A stretch of 64,000 nucleotides of DNA from JAPPOI01 sp028818055 (GTDB lineage: Bacteria; Pseudomonadota; Alphaproteobacteria; Rhodobacterales; Rhodobacteraceae), in the NCBI GenBank assembly GCA_965267405.1, contig OZ253954.1:1798001-1862000 (forward strand). The letters run 5' to 3'. Shown here in pieces: positions 43,396-52,841 of the stretch. Both the position numbers and the translations under genes were made by a program. The first letter of the stretch is position 1. Each line of letters starts with the position of its first letter. Under the pieces are notes generated by a model that was not told the DNA's origin, did not search any database, and was given only the letters and a program-made list of their open reading frames with translations.

Positions 43396-45171
43396 ATGGG
43401 GCAGTCAGAGGCAGGACGGATCGTGTCCGAAGTCGAAAGCTGGTCAGCGCGGATCAAGCGCTGGATGAACCGATATCACGCGCGCAGGGCATCGCTATCG
43501 CGCCCCGCTACAGCGTTTACAACAACCCCCGAACCTAGAACGATCGGGTCGTTTGCCCGTGGGCGCCAAATCGCAGGCGGCAATTTCCTGTTCGCCGGTT
43601 TCCTTGTTGAGGCGCCTGAAACTGTTATTTGGGACTTGCCGATGCCGGACGAGGCATTTGAGCAAGAGCTTCACGGATTTACTTGGCTCGATGATTTGGG
43701 CGCTGTGGGCGACGCTTTTGCCAACAAACGTGCCCAGGATTGGACGCACGAGTGGGTGAACCGCTTTGCAACAGGGAAGGGTCCGGGTTGGACGCCGGAC
43801 CTGACCGGTCGTCGGCTAATCCGTTGGATCAATCACGCGATCATGCTCTTGAACGGTCAGGAAAGTGCGAAAAGCAACGCTTATTTCCGTTCGCTAGCGG
43901 CACAAACGATTTTCTTGAGCCGTCGATGGAAAGCTGCCTCACCGGGCCTTCCCCGTTTTGAAGCACTGACCGGGTTGATCTATGCAGGTTTGGCCTTGGA
44001 CGGTATGGACAAGCACGTAGGTCCGGCCGTTCGCGCGCTCGCGCAGGAATGCAGGCGTGAGATTGGTAAGGATGGCGGCCTTTCGACGCGCAATCCGGAA
44101 GAGCTTCTAGAGGTGTTCACGCTTTTAAACTGGGCAGCTTCAGCCCTTCAGGAGGCAGGCCGGACGCCGGGCGAAGCACATCTTGAAGCGATTGAAAGAG
44201 TTGCACCAGTATTGCGTGCATTGCGCCATTCTGACGGTAGCCTTGCCCGTTTTCACGGCGGTGGTCGTGGGCTTGAGGGGCGACTTGATCGAGCTCTGGC
44301 CAATGCGGCCATTAAATCTGAGCCGTTGGCGGGCCTTGCCATGGGGTTTGCGCGGGTCAGTCATGGACGTACCAGTGTCATCATCGATGCGGCGCCGCCG
44401 CCGCGGGGCGACGCGTCAGCCAATGGTCATGCATCGACGCTGGCTCTTGAGCTCACTTCCGGGCGGCGGCCGTTAATTGTGAATTGTGGGTCCGGTGCGA
44501 CCTTCGGAAAGAGCTGGCGCCGTGCCGGACGCGCAACCCCAAGCCATTCGACCCTTGGGATTGAAGGGCTATCCACCTCTCGCTTGGGCGTCGCTTCTGA
44601 CAAGAATGACAAGGGGCCGGAATACCTGATCGAGGCGCCGCGTGACGTCCGTTTTGAACGAGCCGAAGTCGATGGCGGCACCCGCGTCGTCGTTGGGCAT
44701 GATGGTTATCTTTCAAGCCATGGCCTTACACATATTCGCACATTGCACCTTGGATACGATGGCCGCGCATTGACGGGCGAGGACCTTTTGATTGCCCGTG
44801 ACAGCGCGCACAAACGTCGCTTTGATCTCGCCTTCGACAAATCGAAACTGCAGGGAACTCAGTTTTCCATCAGATTTCATCTCCATCCGGATGCGGATGC
44901 TACTCTGGATATGAATGGAACCGCTGTTTCAATGGCATTGAAGAGTGGTGAGATCTGGATTTTCCGGTACCAAGGCGAAGTAAAACTTTCTCTAGAATCA
45001 AGTGTTTATCTTGAAAAATCACGATTGAGCCCGCGTGCGACCAAACAAATCGTTCTATCTGGGCACGCAATGGAGTATTCGACCCGCGTTGTCTGGTCGG
45101 TGGCCAAAGCGCAGGAAACACCAACGGCGGTGCGCGACTACGCAGTCGAAGACCTGATGGCGGTGGAGTAA
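43396..45171 (+). CDS. heparinase II/III-like polysaccharide lyase
   Basis: This 591-residue protein has the two-part layout of the family: a helical N-terminal half (DWTHEWVNRFATGKGPGWTP then LTGRRLIRWINHAIMLLNGQ) and a beta-sandwich half with HASTLALELTSGRRPLIVNC, SHSTLGIEG and GHDGYLSSHGLTHIRTLHLG. The His and Tyr in these motifs match known lyase residues, but I see no signal peptide, so the substrate may be cytoplasmic or the start may be misjudged. It lies between rsmB and purH, an arrangement common in Rhodobacterales. Confidence 0.85.
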   Translation: MGQSEAGRIVSEVESWSARIKRWMNRYHARRASLSRPATAFTTTPEPRTIGSFARGRQIAGGNFLFAGFLVEAPETVIWDLPMPDEAFEQELHGFTWLDDLGAVGDAFANKRAQDWTHEWVNRFATGKGPGWTPDLTGRRLIRWINHAIMLLNGQESAKSNAYFRSLAAQTIFLSRRWKAASPGLPRFEALTGLIYAGLALDGMDKHVGPAVRALAQECRREIGKDGGLSTRNPEELLEVFTLLNWAASALQEAGRTPGEAHLEAIERVAPVLRALRHSDGSLARFHGGGRGLEGRLDRALANAAIKSEPLAGLAMGFARVSHGRTSVIIDAAPPPRGDASANGHASTLALELTSGRRPLIVNCGSGATFGKSWRRAGRATPSHSTLGIEGLSTSRLGVASDKNDKGPEYLIEAPRDVRFERAEVDGGTRVVVGHDGYLSSHGLTHIRTLHLGYDGRALTGEDLLIARDSAHKRRFDLAFDKSKLQGTQFSIRFHLHPDADATLDMNGTAVSMALKSGEIWIFRYQGEVKLSLESSVYLEKSRLSPRATKQIVLSGHAMEYSTRVVWSVAKAQETPTAVRDYAVEDLMAVE

Positions 45172-45190
45172 CCGGAATAAAGAACGAAAA

Positions 45191-46786
45191 ATGGACGAAG
45201 CTCAGCCGGTGCAGGTGCGCCGAGCCCTCATCTCTGTTTCCGACAAAACGGGATTGATCGAATTTGCGACCGGGCTGGCCGGTCTTGGTATTGAACTCAT
45301 TTCAACTGGTGGTACGGCGCGAGCGCTTCGGGACGCTGGACTGGAAGTGGCCGATGTATCGGATGTAACCGGATTTCCCGAGATGATGGACGGTCGGGTG
45401 AAAACCCTTCACCCCATGGTGCACGGTGGGCTTTTGGCGCTGCGAGATAATTCGGAACATCTGGCGGCCATGGAAACGCATGGCATTCATGGCATCGATT
45501 TGTTGGTCGTGAACCTCTACCCGTTCGAAGAAACGGTTGCGGGTGGTGCCAACTACGAAACGGCAATTGAAAACATCGATATTGGCGGTCCCGCCATGAT
45601 ACGCGCGGCATCAAAGAACCATCGCTTCGTGACGGTTGTTGTCGACGTAGAAGACTATGAGCGCACGCTTGAAGAACTAAGCCAGAATGATTGCACGACG
45701 CGTTTTGCATTGAGACAAGAGCTTGCGCAAATCGCCTATGCGCGCACGGCTGCCTATGATGCTGCGGTTTCTACTTGGATGGCGGGCCAGATCGAGGGGG
45801 TAACTCCCCGACGTCGCGTGTTTGCCGGAACCTTGCAACAAAGCTTGAGATACGGAGAAAACCCGCACCAAAGCGCGGCATTCTATGTCGACGGTCAGAG
45901 CCATCCTGGCGTTTCGAGCGCGGTTCAGCATCAAGGCAAAGAGCTTTCGTACAACAACATCAATGACACGGACGCGGCATTCCGTTTGGTTTCTGAGTTC
46001 GCTCCGGGCGAAGGCCCAGCTTGTGCAATCATCAAACATGCCAACCCATGTGGTGTCGCACGTGGTGAAACATTTGCTCAAGCATTCTCACGGGCTTTCG
46101 ATTGTGACAGGACTTCCGCATTTGGTGGGATAGTGGCGCTGAACGGAACATTGGATGAAGAAACCGCCAAGGCAATATCCGAGATATTCACCGAAGTCGT
46201 GATCGCACCGGACGCAACAGACGGTGCCAAAGAAGTATTCGCAGCCAAGAAGAATCTGAGGCTTTTGACGACCGGAGGGCTACCAAATCCGACCAATGAA
46301 TCCTTGTCGGTGAGGCAAGTCGCCTGCGGTTGGCTTGTTCAGGATGACGATATCGGACGTGTTGGCCCTCGAGATCTGAAGATTGTCACCAAGAAAGCTC
46401 CAACCGAAGATCAGCTTGCCGACATGGCCTTTGCCTGGACGATCGCGAAACATGTAAAATCCAACGCAATTGTTTACGCTAAGGATGGTCAGACAGTTGG
46501 TATCGGGGCAGGTCAAATGAGCCGTTTGGATAGTTCAACGATTGCAGCCATCAAGGCGGGTCGGATGGCTGAGGCGCTTGAGCTGCCTCAAAGCACGGCT
46601 GTCGGATCGGTCGTTGCGTCGGATGCTTTCTTTCCATTCGCTGATGGTTTGTTGGCCGCCGCAGAGGCTGGCGCAGAAGCAATTATCCAACCGGGTGGAT
46701 CGATGCGCGACGATGAAGTCATTGCAGCGGCAGACCAAGCCGGACTAGCTATGGTGTTCACCGGTATGAGACATTTCAAACACTGA
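45191..46786 (+). CDS. purH: bifunctional AICAR formyltransferase / IMP cyclohydrolase
   Basis: This 531-residue enzyme performs the last two steps of IMP synthesis. The N-terminal IMP cyclohydrolase (MGS-like) part shows ALISVSDKTGLIEFATGL, STGGTARALRDAG and DGRVKTLHPMVHGGLLALRD. The formyltransferase part has LRYGENPHQSAAFY, IIKHANPCGVARG with the catalytic His, and DRTSAFGGIVALN. The stop overlaps the lspA start by one base. Confidence 0.98.
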   Translation: MDEAQPVQVRRALISVSDKTGLIEFATGLAGLGIELISTGGTARALRDAGLEVADVSDVTGFPEMMDGRVKTLHPMVHGGLLALRDNSEHLAAMETHGIHGIDLLVVNLYPFEETVAGGANYETAIENIDIGGPAMIRAASKNHRFVTVVVDVEDYERTLEELSQNDCTTRFALRQELAQIAYARTAAYDAAVSTWMAGQIEGVTPRRRVFAGTLQQSLRYGENPHQSAAFYVDGQSHPGVSSAVQHQGKELSYNNINDTDAAFRLVSEFAPGEGPACAIIKHANPCGVARGETFAQAFSRAFDCDRTSAFGGIVALNGTLDEETAKAISEIFTEVVIAPDATDGAKEVFAAKKNLRLLTTGGLPNPTNESLSVRQVACGWLVQDDDIGRVGPRDLKIVTKKAPTEDQLADMAFAWTIAKHVKSNAIVYAKDGQTVGIGAGQMSRLDSSTIAAIKAGRMAEALELPQSTAVGSVVASDAFFPFADGLLAAAEAGAEAIIQPGGSMRDDEVIAAADQAGLAMVFTGMRHFKH

Positions 46787-47289
46787 TGGTTTCACTGGCA
46801 CCCTTATATCGTTCATCGATCGTGATCTTTGTCGTTGACCAACTGACGAAGCTTTACGTCGTGCAATATCTGAACCTGAAAGAGATAGGGACACTGACGG
46901 TTTTTGAGCCCTACTTGGTTTTTCGCATGGCCTGGAATACCGGAATTAACTTCGGCATTGGGGGCGGGCAGGGCGATCTGGCTAAATGGTTTCTTATCGC
47001 CTTGGCCCTTGTCATTTCAGGATGGATTTTCTGGTGGATGCGAAAGGAACAGCCGTCTCGAGTCGTGCAGATCTCGGCCGGTTTTGTGATCGGTGGTGCG
47101 CTTGGCAATGTCATTGACCGGGTCATCTATGGGGCTGTCGCAGACTTTTTGAACATGTCGTGTTGTGGTTTTGACAATCCTTGGTCCTTCAACGTTGCAG
47201 ATATTGCGATCTTCGTTGGCGCTGCAGGATTGATTCTGTTTTCCGGCAACTCTTCAAAGGACAGTGACGCAGCCGGTAAAGCAGGCTAG
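46786..47289 (+). CDS. lspA: lipoprotein signal peptidase (signal peptidase II)
   Basis: This 167-residue inner-membrane aspartyl protease cleaves prolipoproteins before the lipid-modified Cys. It has four spans, and the two catalytic Asp lie in GALGNVIDRVIYGAVADF and SFNVADIAIFVGA. VVDQLTKLYV near the start and MAWNTGINFGI match the family. The start overlaps purH by one base. A lipoprotein gene follows immediately. Confidence 0.97.
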   Translation: MVSLAPLYRSSIVIFVVDQLTKLYVVQYLNLKEIGTLTVFEPYLVFRMAWNTGINFGIGGGQGDLAKWFLIALALVISGWIFWWMRKEQPSRVVQISAGFVIGGALGNVIDRVIYGAVADFLNMSCCGFDNPWSFNVADIAIFVGAAGLILFSGNSSKDSDAAGKAG

Positions 47290-47308
47290 AAAGTCAGAGC
47301 ATCGGGAT

Positions 47309-47839
47309 ATGAAGGGGCATTTCGTGCGAGCGGTATCTTTGTTGATAGCATTGCTGTTGGTGGCGGCCTGCGGTCGTGGCAACGACGAGCCGAACCTTTT
47401 GAACATTCGCCAAGATCGCGCGGATGGCCCGGATGAGTTTTCTGTACTGCCAACAAAACCTTTGCAGCTTCCGGAAGACTTCACTGCTTTGCCCTCGCCA
47501 ACGCCAGGTGGCAGCAACCTGACCGATCCTACGCCAGAAGCAGACGCCATCGCCGCCTTGGGCGGGAATGCCAGCGTTTTGTCACGCGCATCGACGGATG
47601 GAGCGCTGCTGGCATATGCCGGGCGGTACGGAGTGGACCCGTCGATCCGATCGCGGCTTGCTGCAAGTGACCTTGAGTTCCGACGCAACAATGATGGCCG
47701 GTTCTTGGAACGACTTTTCGGGACAAATGTGTACTTCCAGTCGTACGAGTCGCAGTCTTTAGACCAATACGCCGAACTTGAGCGACTGCGAAGGTTGGGC
47801 ATTCGTACGTCTTCAGTCCCGCCTGAGCAATTTAACTGA
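47309..47839 (+). CDS. DUF3035 lipoprotein, BamF-like
   Basis: This 176-residue protein has a lipoprotein signal ending LLVAAC, so Cys21 is probably lipidated. The next part, KPLQLPEDFTALPSPTPGG, resembles the conserved motif shared by BamC and the alphaproteobacterial BamF subunit of the outer-membrane protein assembly machine. The family domain is DUF3035. It follows lspA by 19 bases. The BAM role is inferred from family knowledge and not shown here. Confidence 0.8.
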   Translation: MKGHFVRAVSLLIALLLVAACGRGNDEPNLLNIRQDRADGPDEFSVLPTKPLQLPEDFTALPSPTPGGSNLTDPTPEADAIAALGGNASVLSRASTDGALLAYAGRYGVDPSIRSRLAASDLEFRRNNDGRFLERLFGTNVYFQSYESQSLDQYAELERLRRLGIRTSSVPPEQFN

Positions 47840-47930
47840 TTCACGCAAAAGCTCACAACCTCGTGGCCTGCGCTTGATCCTGCGCCGTTAAGCGCTCAAT
47901 TCTAGGCAAATAGGAAATATGGGAGTGGTC

Positions 47931-49274
47931 ATGCGCCGCATTCTTTCGGTTATCGCACCTTTCGCCTTTTTGTGGACTGGAATGGCACAGGCGGCGGAAG
48001 TGTCGTCTTTCGAATTGGACAATGGCCTTGAGATCGTGGTGCTAGAAGACCACCGAGCTCCAGCCGTTGTACATATGGTTTGGTACCGTGTTGGAGCTGC
48101 TGACGAGCCGCTCGGCAAATCCGGGATCGCTCATTTCCTCGAGCACTTGATGTTCAAGGCCACAGACGAACTCGAATCCGGTGAGCTGTCGGATACCGTC
48201 GCTCGCAATGGTGGCAGCGACAACGCGTTCACAGCTTATGATTATACCGGGTATTTTCAGCGTGTTGCGGCTGATCGGCTGGAACTAATGATGCAGATGG
48301 AGGCAAGCCGCATGGACGGCCTTGCCCTTGTGCCTGAAGACATCGCCACAGAGCGTGATGTGGTGATTGAAGAACGAAATCAACGCACAGAGAACGACCC
48401 GGGCGCGCTGTTCGCCGAACAGCGCCGTGCCGCCCAGTATCTGAATCATCCCTACGCCATTCCGATCATCGGCTGGAAGCACGAGGCGCATAATCTGACA
48501 CTTGAGGATGCCGTCGAATTCTACAAACAGCACTACGGGCCAAACAACGCGGTCTTGATTGTAGCGGGCGATGTTGAACCCGAAGAGGTTCTTTCGATGG
48601 CGCAAACCCACTATGGATCAATTGCGCCAAACCCAAATGTGAAGGTGCGCGACCGCGTCGTCGAGCCACCTCAGTTGGCCGAGCGCCGGCTTGAATTCAC
48701 CGATCCTCGGGTTGCGCAGCCATACGTCATCCGAACTTATCTTGCCCCAGAACGGGATGCCGGTGCGCAGGAAACTGCTGCTGCACTGACTTTGCTGGCC
48801 GAGCTTCTGGGCGGTTCTGGCACCACCTCACACTTCGCAAAGAAACTTCAATTCGAGGAGCAAAAGGCAATCTACTCCTCGGCCTTCTATTCCGGCCAAT
48901 CGCTAGATGACAGCACGTTTGGGCTGGTCATTGTGCCGACAGAAGGCGTTTCGCTTCAAAAAGCCGAAGAGGCGATGGATCTGGCCGTTGTTCAGTTCAT
49001 GGAAGAAGGCGTGAATTTGGACGACCTGAACCGGATAAAGATGCAAATTCGTGCGTCTGAAATCTACAGTCAGGATGATATCGCGACGTTGGCGCGCGTT
49101 TACGGATCAGGTTTGACAAGCGGCTTGACCGTCGAGGACATCAAAGCATGGCCCGACATTCTCGAAGCCGTAGACGAGGAAGACATTTTGGCTGCCGCGG
49201 AAATGATCTTTGACCGCAAGAAGGCTGTAACAGGATGGTTGATGCCGGAAGGTTCCGAGGAGGCAACGCAATGA
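47931..49274 (+). CDS. M16 family zinc metallopeptidase (active subunit)
   Basis: This 447-residue protein has a signal peptide (ILSVIAPFAFLWTGMAQA) and an intact M16 zinc site: HFLEHLMFK (HxxEH) near residue 65, with the distal Glu in ATERDVVIEERNQRT about 75 residues later. M16 peptidases degrade peptides in a clam-shaped chamber, here in the periplasm. Starts at 47919 and 47931 are both possible; GGGAG favours 47931. It overlaps the next, inactive M16 gene by four bases (ATGA). Confidence 0.92.
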   Translation: MRRILSVIAPFAFLWTGMAQAAEVSSFELDNGLEIVVLEDHRAPAVVHMVWYRVGAADEPLGKSGIAHFLEHLMFKATDELESGELSDTVARNGGSDNAFTAYDYTGYFQRVAADRLELMMQMEASRMDGLALVPEDIATERDVVIEERNQRTENDPGALFAEQRRAAQYLNHPYAIPIIGWKHEAHNLTLEDAVEFYKQHYGPNNAVLIVAGDVEPEEVLSMAQTHYGSIAPNPNVKVRDRVVEPPQLAERRLEFTDPRVAQPYVIRTYLAPERDAGAQETAAALTLLAELLGGSGTTSHFAKKLQFEEQKAIYSSAFYSGQSLDDSTFGLVIVPTEGVSLQKAEEAMDLAVVQFMEEGVNLDDLNRIKMQIRASEIYSQDDIATLARVYGSGLTSGLTVEDIKAWPDILEAVDEEDILAAAEMIFDRKKAVTGWLMPEGSEEATQ

Positions 49275-50578
49275 TCAGAGCGCTTATAGTATTTGCGGTG
49301 TTTGCGGTAGCCACACCTCTCAAAGCAGCTGTCGAAATCCAAGAGGTCACTTCGCCAGGAGGCATTAAGGCTTGGCTGGTCGAGGAAAGGTCAATTCCGT
49401 TCTTGGCCCTGGAAATACGCTTCAAAGGCGGTGCCGGATTGGACCCGGACGGCAAACGCGGGGTTACGAACCTGATGACCGGTTTGATCGAAGAGGGCGC
49501 AGGCGAACTGGATGCGCGAGCCTTCGCCGCTGCGCGCGATGCACTTGCAGCCAGCTATGAATTTGATGTTTGGAACGATGCGCTCAGCATATCCGTCCGT
49601 TTCCTGTCAGAAAATCGGGATGAAGCGGTTGCGTTGCTTCGCGAAGCTTTAGTGAACCCTAGGTTCGACGAAGATGCTGTGGAACGCGTCCGCGCTCAGG
49701 TCCTTTCCATCATCAAGTCGGATGAAACTGACCCGAACTCGATCGCGAGCCGGACATTCGGACAAATGGTGTACGGAGATCACCCGTACGGCAGTTCGGT
49801 TGACGGGACGATTGAAAGCGTGACGGCACTTACCCGTGACGATGTAGTCGCCGCGCACCAAGCGACTTTGGCGCGCGACCGTATCTATGTTGGAGCGTCG
49901 GGTGATATCTCGGCTGAAGAACTCGGACTTCTGCTCGATGACTTGCTTGGCGATCTTCCTGCAACGGGCGCGGAGCATCCTGGTGAAGTCGCGCCGAACG
50001 TGAACGGCGGTTTGACGGTTGTCGAATTCGAGACGCCCCAATCCGTTGCATTCTTTGGACACGAAGGCCTTCCGCGGGACGATCCCGACTTTTTCGCAGC
50101 TTTTGTCGCCAATGAAATATTTGGTGGCAATGGTCGTCAGTCGCGGCTTTCCTTTGAAGTTCGTGAACAGCGCGGACTGACATACGGTATCGGTTCATAC
50201 TTGGTTAACTACGACGACGCCGACATGCTGTTGGGTCAATTTGCGTCTGCAAATGATCGCGTAGCAGGTGCGATCGACGTTGTTAAAGAAGAATGGGCGC
50301 GCATCGCTTCTGAAGGGGTCACTGAAGAAGAACTGGATGAAGTGAAAACCTATCTGACCGGGGCATACCCTTTGCGTTTTGACGGGAATGGGCCGATCGC
50401 TCGGATTATGGTTGGCATGCAAACTGTCGGCCTGACGCCCGACTACATAACGACGCGCAACGATCGCGTGAATGCTGTCACACTTGAAGACGTTCGCCGT
50501 GTGGCCAAACGGATTTTTAAGCCTGAAGACCTTCAATTTGTTGTCGTTGGACAACCTGAAGGGCTCCCAAGCAACTAG
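49271..50578 (+). CDS. M16 family protein lacking the zinc motif (inactive subunit)
   Basis: This 435-residue protein has a signal peptide (IRALIVFAVFAVATPLKA) and the M16 fold, but where HxxEH should be it reads MTGLIEEGAGELDARAF, so the zinc ligands are missing. The C-terminal half has REQRGLTYGIGSYLVNYDD, the conserved R-Y region used for substrate binding. Active/inactive M16 pairs commonly form heterodimers. It overlaps the active gene by four bases. Confidence 0.9.
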   Translation: MIRALIVFAVFAVATPLKAAVEIQEVTSPGGIKAWLVEERSIPFLALEIRFKGGAGLDPDGKRGVTNLMTGLIEEGAGELDARAFAAARDALAASYEFDVWNDALSISVRFLSENRDEAVALLREALVNPRFDEDAVERVRAQVLSIIKSDETDPNSIASRTFGQMVYGDHPYGSSVDGTIESVTALTRDDVVAAHQATLARDRIYVGASGDISAEELGLLLDDLLGDLPATGAEHPGEVAPNVNGGLTVVEFETPQSVAFFGHEGLPRDDPDFFAAFVANEIFGGNGRQSRLSFEVREQRGLTYGIGSYLVNYDDADMLLGQFASANDRVAGAIDVVKEEWARIASEGVTEEELDEVKTYLTGAYPLRFDGNGPIARIMVGMQTVGLTPDYITTRNDRVNAVTLEDVRRVAKRIFKPEDLQFVVVGQPEGLPSN

Positions 50579-50581
50579 CGC

Positions 50582-50606
50582 AAAAAAAGGCCGTGCAAGC
50601 ACGGCC
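50582..50606 (-). terminator. intrinsic terminator, minus-strand orientation
   Basis: GGCCGTGC-AA-GCACGGCC followed on the minus strand by seven T residues. On the plus strand there is no T run, so it does not look like the terminator of the M16 operon. Confidence 0.75.
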
Positions 50607-50660
50607 GTCCAGTCAGGGAGGAACTGTATTTGGCGGGCAAACTTGCCTCAGCCAGAAACT
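50582..50660 (-). ncRNA. candidate trans-acting small RNA
   Basis: Read on the minus strand: an imperfect hairpin at 50654-50631 (TGGC and GGCAA arms pairing with TTGCC and GCCA), then a single-stranded linker containing CCTCCC (complement of 50614-50624), then a perfect 8-base terminator stem (GGCCGTGC/GCACGGCC, 50606-50589) and seven T residues. This is the layout of alphaproteobacterial sRNAs that mask ribosome-binding sites. The 5' end is estimated. No clear promoter was found. Confidence 0.4.
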
Positions 50661-50838
50661 GCAAAACAAAACACGTAAATAAATCTTGGATTGACCTTAC
50701 ACTGAATTCTTTGTCGTTGGTTAATAACGTTCGTTTCCGAATTAATGCTGTGGCATATTTGCGCCAATCGCACTGGTGGATCGACTGGAAAAGGCGCTAA
50801 GCTGTTGAAATCGAAACCCTCGTTGGGAGCGCGCGGAA

Positions 50839-51843
50839 TTGAGTTTTCAAACCGATATCCCTGAAATTGCACTGTCTTGGCTGAATGAAGGCAGACAAAT
50901 TGCTCTGGCGACCGTTCTTCAAACCTGGGGATCGGCACCACGGCCTGTTGGTTCCCAGCTTGTCATTGATGCTAACCAAGCCTTTGAAGGATCGGTGTCA
51001 GGTGGCTGCGTCGAAGGCGCGGTCATCTTTGAAGCGGCAGACGCGATTGAAGATGGGAAAAACCGCATTCTTTCCTTCGGCGTCAGTGACGACGAAGCGT
51101 TTTCGGTTGGTTTGGCGTGTGGCGGAGAAATTGAAGTGTTGGTCGAACCCGTGGGTATCGGTCAAGGCATACCCGCCGCCATTTTAACCGATCTGGTAAA
51201 TGCCCGCGAAACTCGTACGGCCATCACGCTCGAAACAAATCTTGTCACTTGGGATCGTGTGCTGCGGCAAAGAGATAGAAGTGATGAAGCTCTGGAGCAC
51301 GGTTTTCTAAACGACAAGTCGAAACGCGACGGAGACATGTTTCGCGCCGTACACAATCCTCCGCTGAGGTTGGTTGTCGTGGGGGCGGTTCACATTGCTC
51401 AGCCTCTCGTGAAGATGGCGCGATTGGCAGGTTACGACGTGAAAATGTCGGACCCCCGTGACAGCTTTGCTTCGGCTAGCCGTTTTCCTGGAGAAACCTT
51501 TCTTGATGGTTGGACGGACGAAGCGCTGGAGAATTTCGGTTTGGACGCCAGAACGGCAGTTGTAACGCTGTCTCATGATCCAAAAATTGACACGCCTGCG
51601 CTTGCAGTTGCCTTGAAAAGCGAAGCTTTCTACATCGGAGCGCTCGGTTCCAAAAGAACCCATGCAAAACGCGTGTCCGCACTGGAGGCAGAGGGCTTTT
51701 CGGCCAGCGAAATCGCTAGGATCGACGGTCCGGTCGGGGCGGATATCGGAGCGATGTCACCGGCAGAGATTGCCGTTTCCATTATGGCAGAGATGACCGA
51801 GCGCCTACGAAGACCTTCAAGTTGGCCCGGTAAGAAATCATGA
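50839..51843 (+). CDS. XdhC/CoxI family molybdenum-enzyme maturation protein
   Basis: This 334-residue protein has the XdhC N-terminal domain (IALATVLQTWGSAPRPVGSQ, GSVSGGCVEGAVIFEAAD, VGLACGGEIEVLVEP) and the C-terminal Rossmann domain (LVVVGAVHIAQPLVKMARLA, VVTLSHDPKIDTPAL, YIGALGSKRTHAKR). XdhC proteins bind molybdenum cofactor and insert it into xanthine dehydrogenase or CO dehydrogenase-type enzymes. The start is TTG with GGGAG nine bases upstream. It overlaps the next gene by four bases. No molybdoenzyme is in the window. Confidence 0.88.
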   Translation: MSFQTDIPEIALSWLNEGRQIALATVLQTWGSAPRPVGSQLVIDANQAFEGSVSGGCVEGAVIFEAADAIEDGKNRILSFGVSDDEAFSVGLACGGEIEVLVEPVGIGQGIPAAILTDLVNARETRTAITLETNLVTWDRVLRQRDRSDEALEHGFLNDKSKRDGDMFRAVHNPPLRLVVVGAVHIAQPLVKMARLAGYDVKMSDPRDSFASASRFPGETFLDGWTDEALENFGLDARTAVVTLSHDPKIDTPALAVALKSEAFYIGALGSKRTHAKRVSALEAEGFSASEIARIDGPVGADIGAMSPAEIAVSIMAEMTERLRRPSSWPGKKS

Positions 51844-52835
51844 AATTTGGAGACATCGCCGTAGCGAATGCCGAGGGCGCCATTTTGGCCCACTCGGTGG
51901 CTGTCGAGAACGGGCGATTGCGAAAGGGCCTTGTGCTTGGACCCGCAGAAATTGACCGCCTCAAAGAGTTTGGGATGGAGCGGGTGGTGGCCGTCCAATT
52001 GGAACCAGATGACGTCGTCGAAGATAAAGCAGCCGAGCGCATAGCGAAGTGCTTGATTGCTCCTGGCCTATCCGCGGAACCGGTTTCAAACGGCAGGGTG
52101 AATATCATCACGCAGTCGCCCGGATTGATACGGGTGGATGAAACGACTGTGCATGGCTTAAATCGTATCGACGAAGGTCTTTCATTGGCGACATTGCCTG
52201 ACCTGATGAAGGTCGATCGTGGCCAGCTTGTCGCCACCGTAAAAATCATCCCGTATGCGCTGCCAGAGGCTGTGCTTCGTGCAGGCGAAAAGAGTTGCCA
52301 AAGCTCGCCAATAGCTTTGAAACCTTTTCAAGGCGGCTCGGCGAGCCTGATCATGACAAGAACTCCCGGCTTCAAAGACTCGTTGCTGGAAAAAGGTCGG
52401 TCAGTGGTCGCCGAACGGCTATCGGGTATCGGTTATGGCCTTGGTGAGACCAAGATCGTCAAACATGAAGCAAATGCGGTTGCGGACGCGCTGGCGGCTT
52501 CGAAGACCGATCTCACGCTTATTCTCGGTGCGTCTGCAACGTCTGATCGGTCCGATGTCGCTCCTGCTGCTGTCGTGCAGGCGGGTGGCAGGATCGAACG
52601 TTTCGGGATGCCGGTTGATCCAGGTAACCTGCTGTTCTTGGGATCGATTGGCAATAATCCCGTCGTTGGGTTGCCCGGTTGTGCAAGGTCGCCTGCCTTG
52701 AATGGTGTCGATTGGGTTTTGGAACGTTTGTCCGCAGGAGTACCGATCACAAGCAACGATATTGCTGCCATGGGCGTCGGTGGGCTTTTGAAAGAGATGC
52801 CAGGCCGCCCTCAACCTCGCCGTCCCAAGTCGTAA
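51840..52835 (+). CDS. molybdopterin-binding domain protein
   Basis: This 331-residue protein has an MoaB/Mog/MoeA-type domain in its second half. TDLTLILGASATSDRSDVAP matches the cofactor-binding strand-turn, and FLGSIGNNPVVGLPGCARSP resembles the MoeA GLPGxP loop. The N-terminal part (GAILAHSVAVENGRLRKGLV) is MoeA-like. It probably handles molybdopterin or molybdate for the neighbouring XdhC protein, with which its start overlaps. Confidence 0.85.
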   Translation: MKFGDIAVANAEGAILAHSVAVENGRLRKGLVLGPAEIDRLKEFGMERVVAVQLEPDDVVEDKAAERIAKCLIAPGLSAEPVSNGRVNIITQSPGLIRVDETTVHGLNRIDEGLSLATLPDLMKVDRGQLVATVKIIPYALPEAVLRAGEKSCQSSPIALKPFQGGSASLIMTRTPGFKDSLLEKGRSVVAERLSGIGYGLGETKIVKHEANAVADALAASKTDLTLILGASATSDRSDVAPAAVVQAGGRIERFGMPVDPGNLLFLGSIGNNPVVGLPGCARSPALNGVDWVLERLSAGVPITSNDIAAMGVGGLLKEMPGRPQPRRPKS

Positions 52836-52841
52836 CTTGTC

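Noticed and set aside
50630..50800. 56-codon plus-strand frame with TTG start after GGGAGGA, before xdhC
   Set aside because: The apparent ribosome site is the complement of the CCTCCC motif of the sRNA candidate, and the peptide matches nothing I know. It remains a competing explanation for that region.
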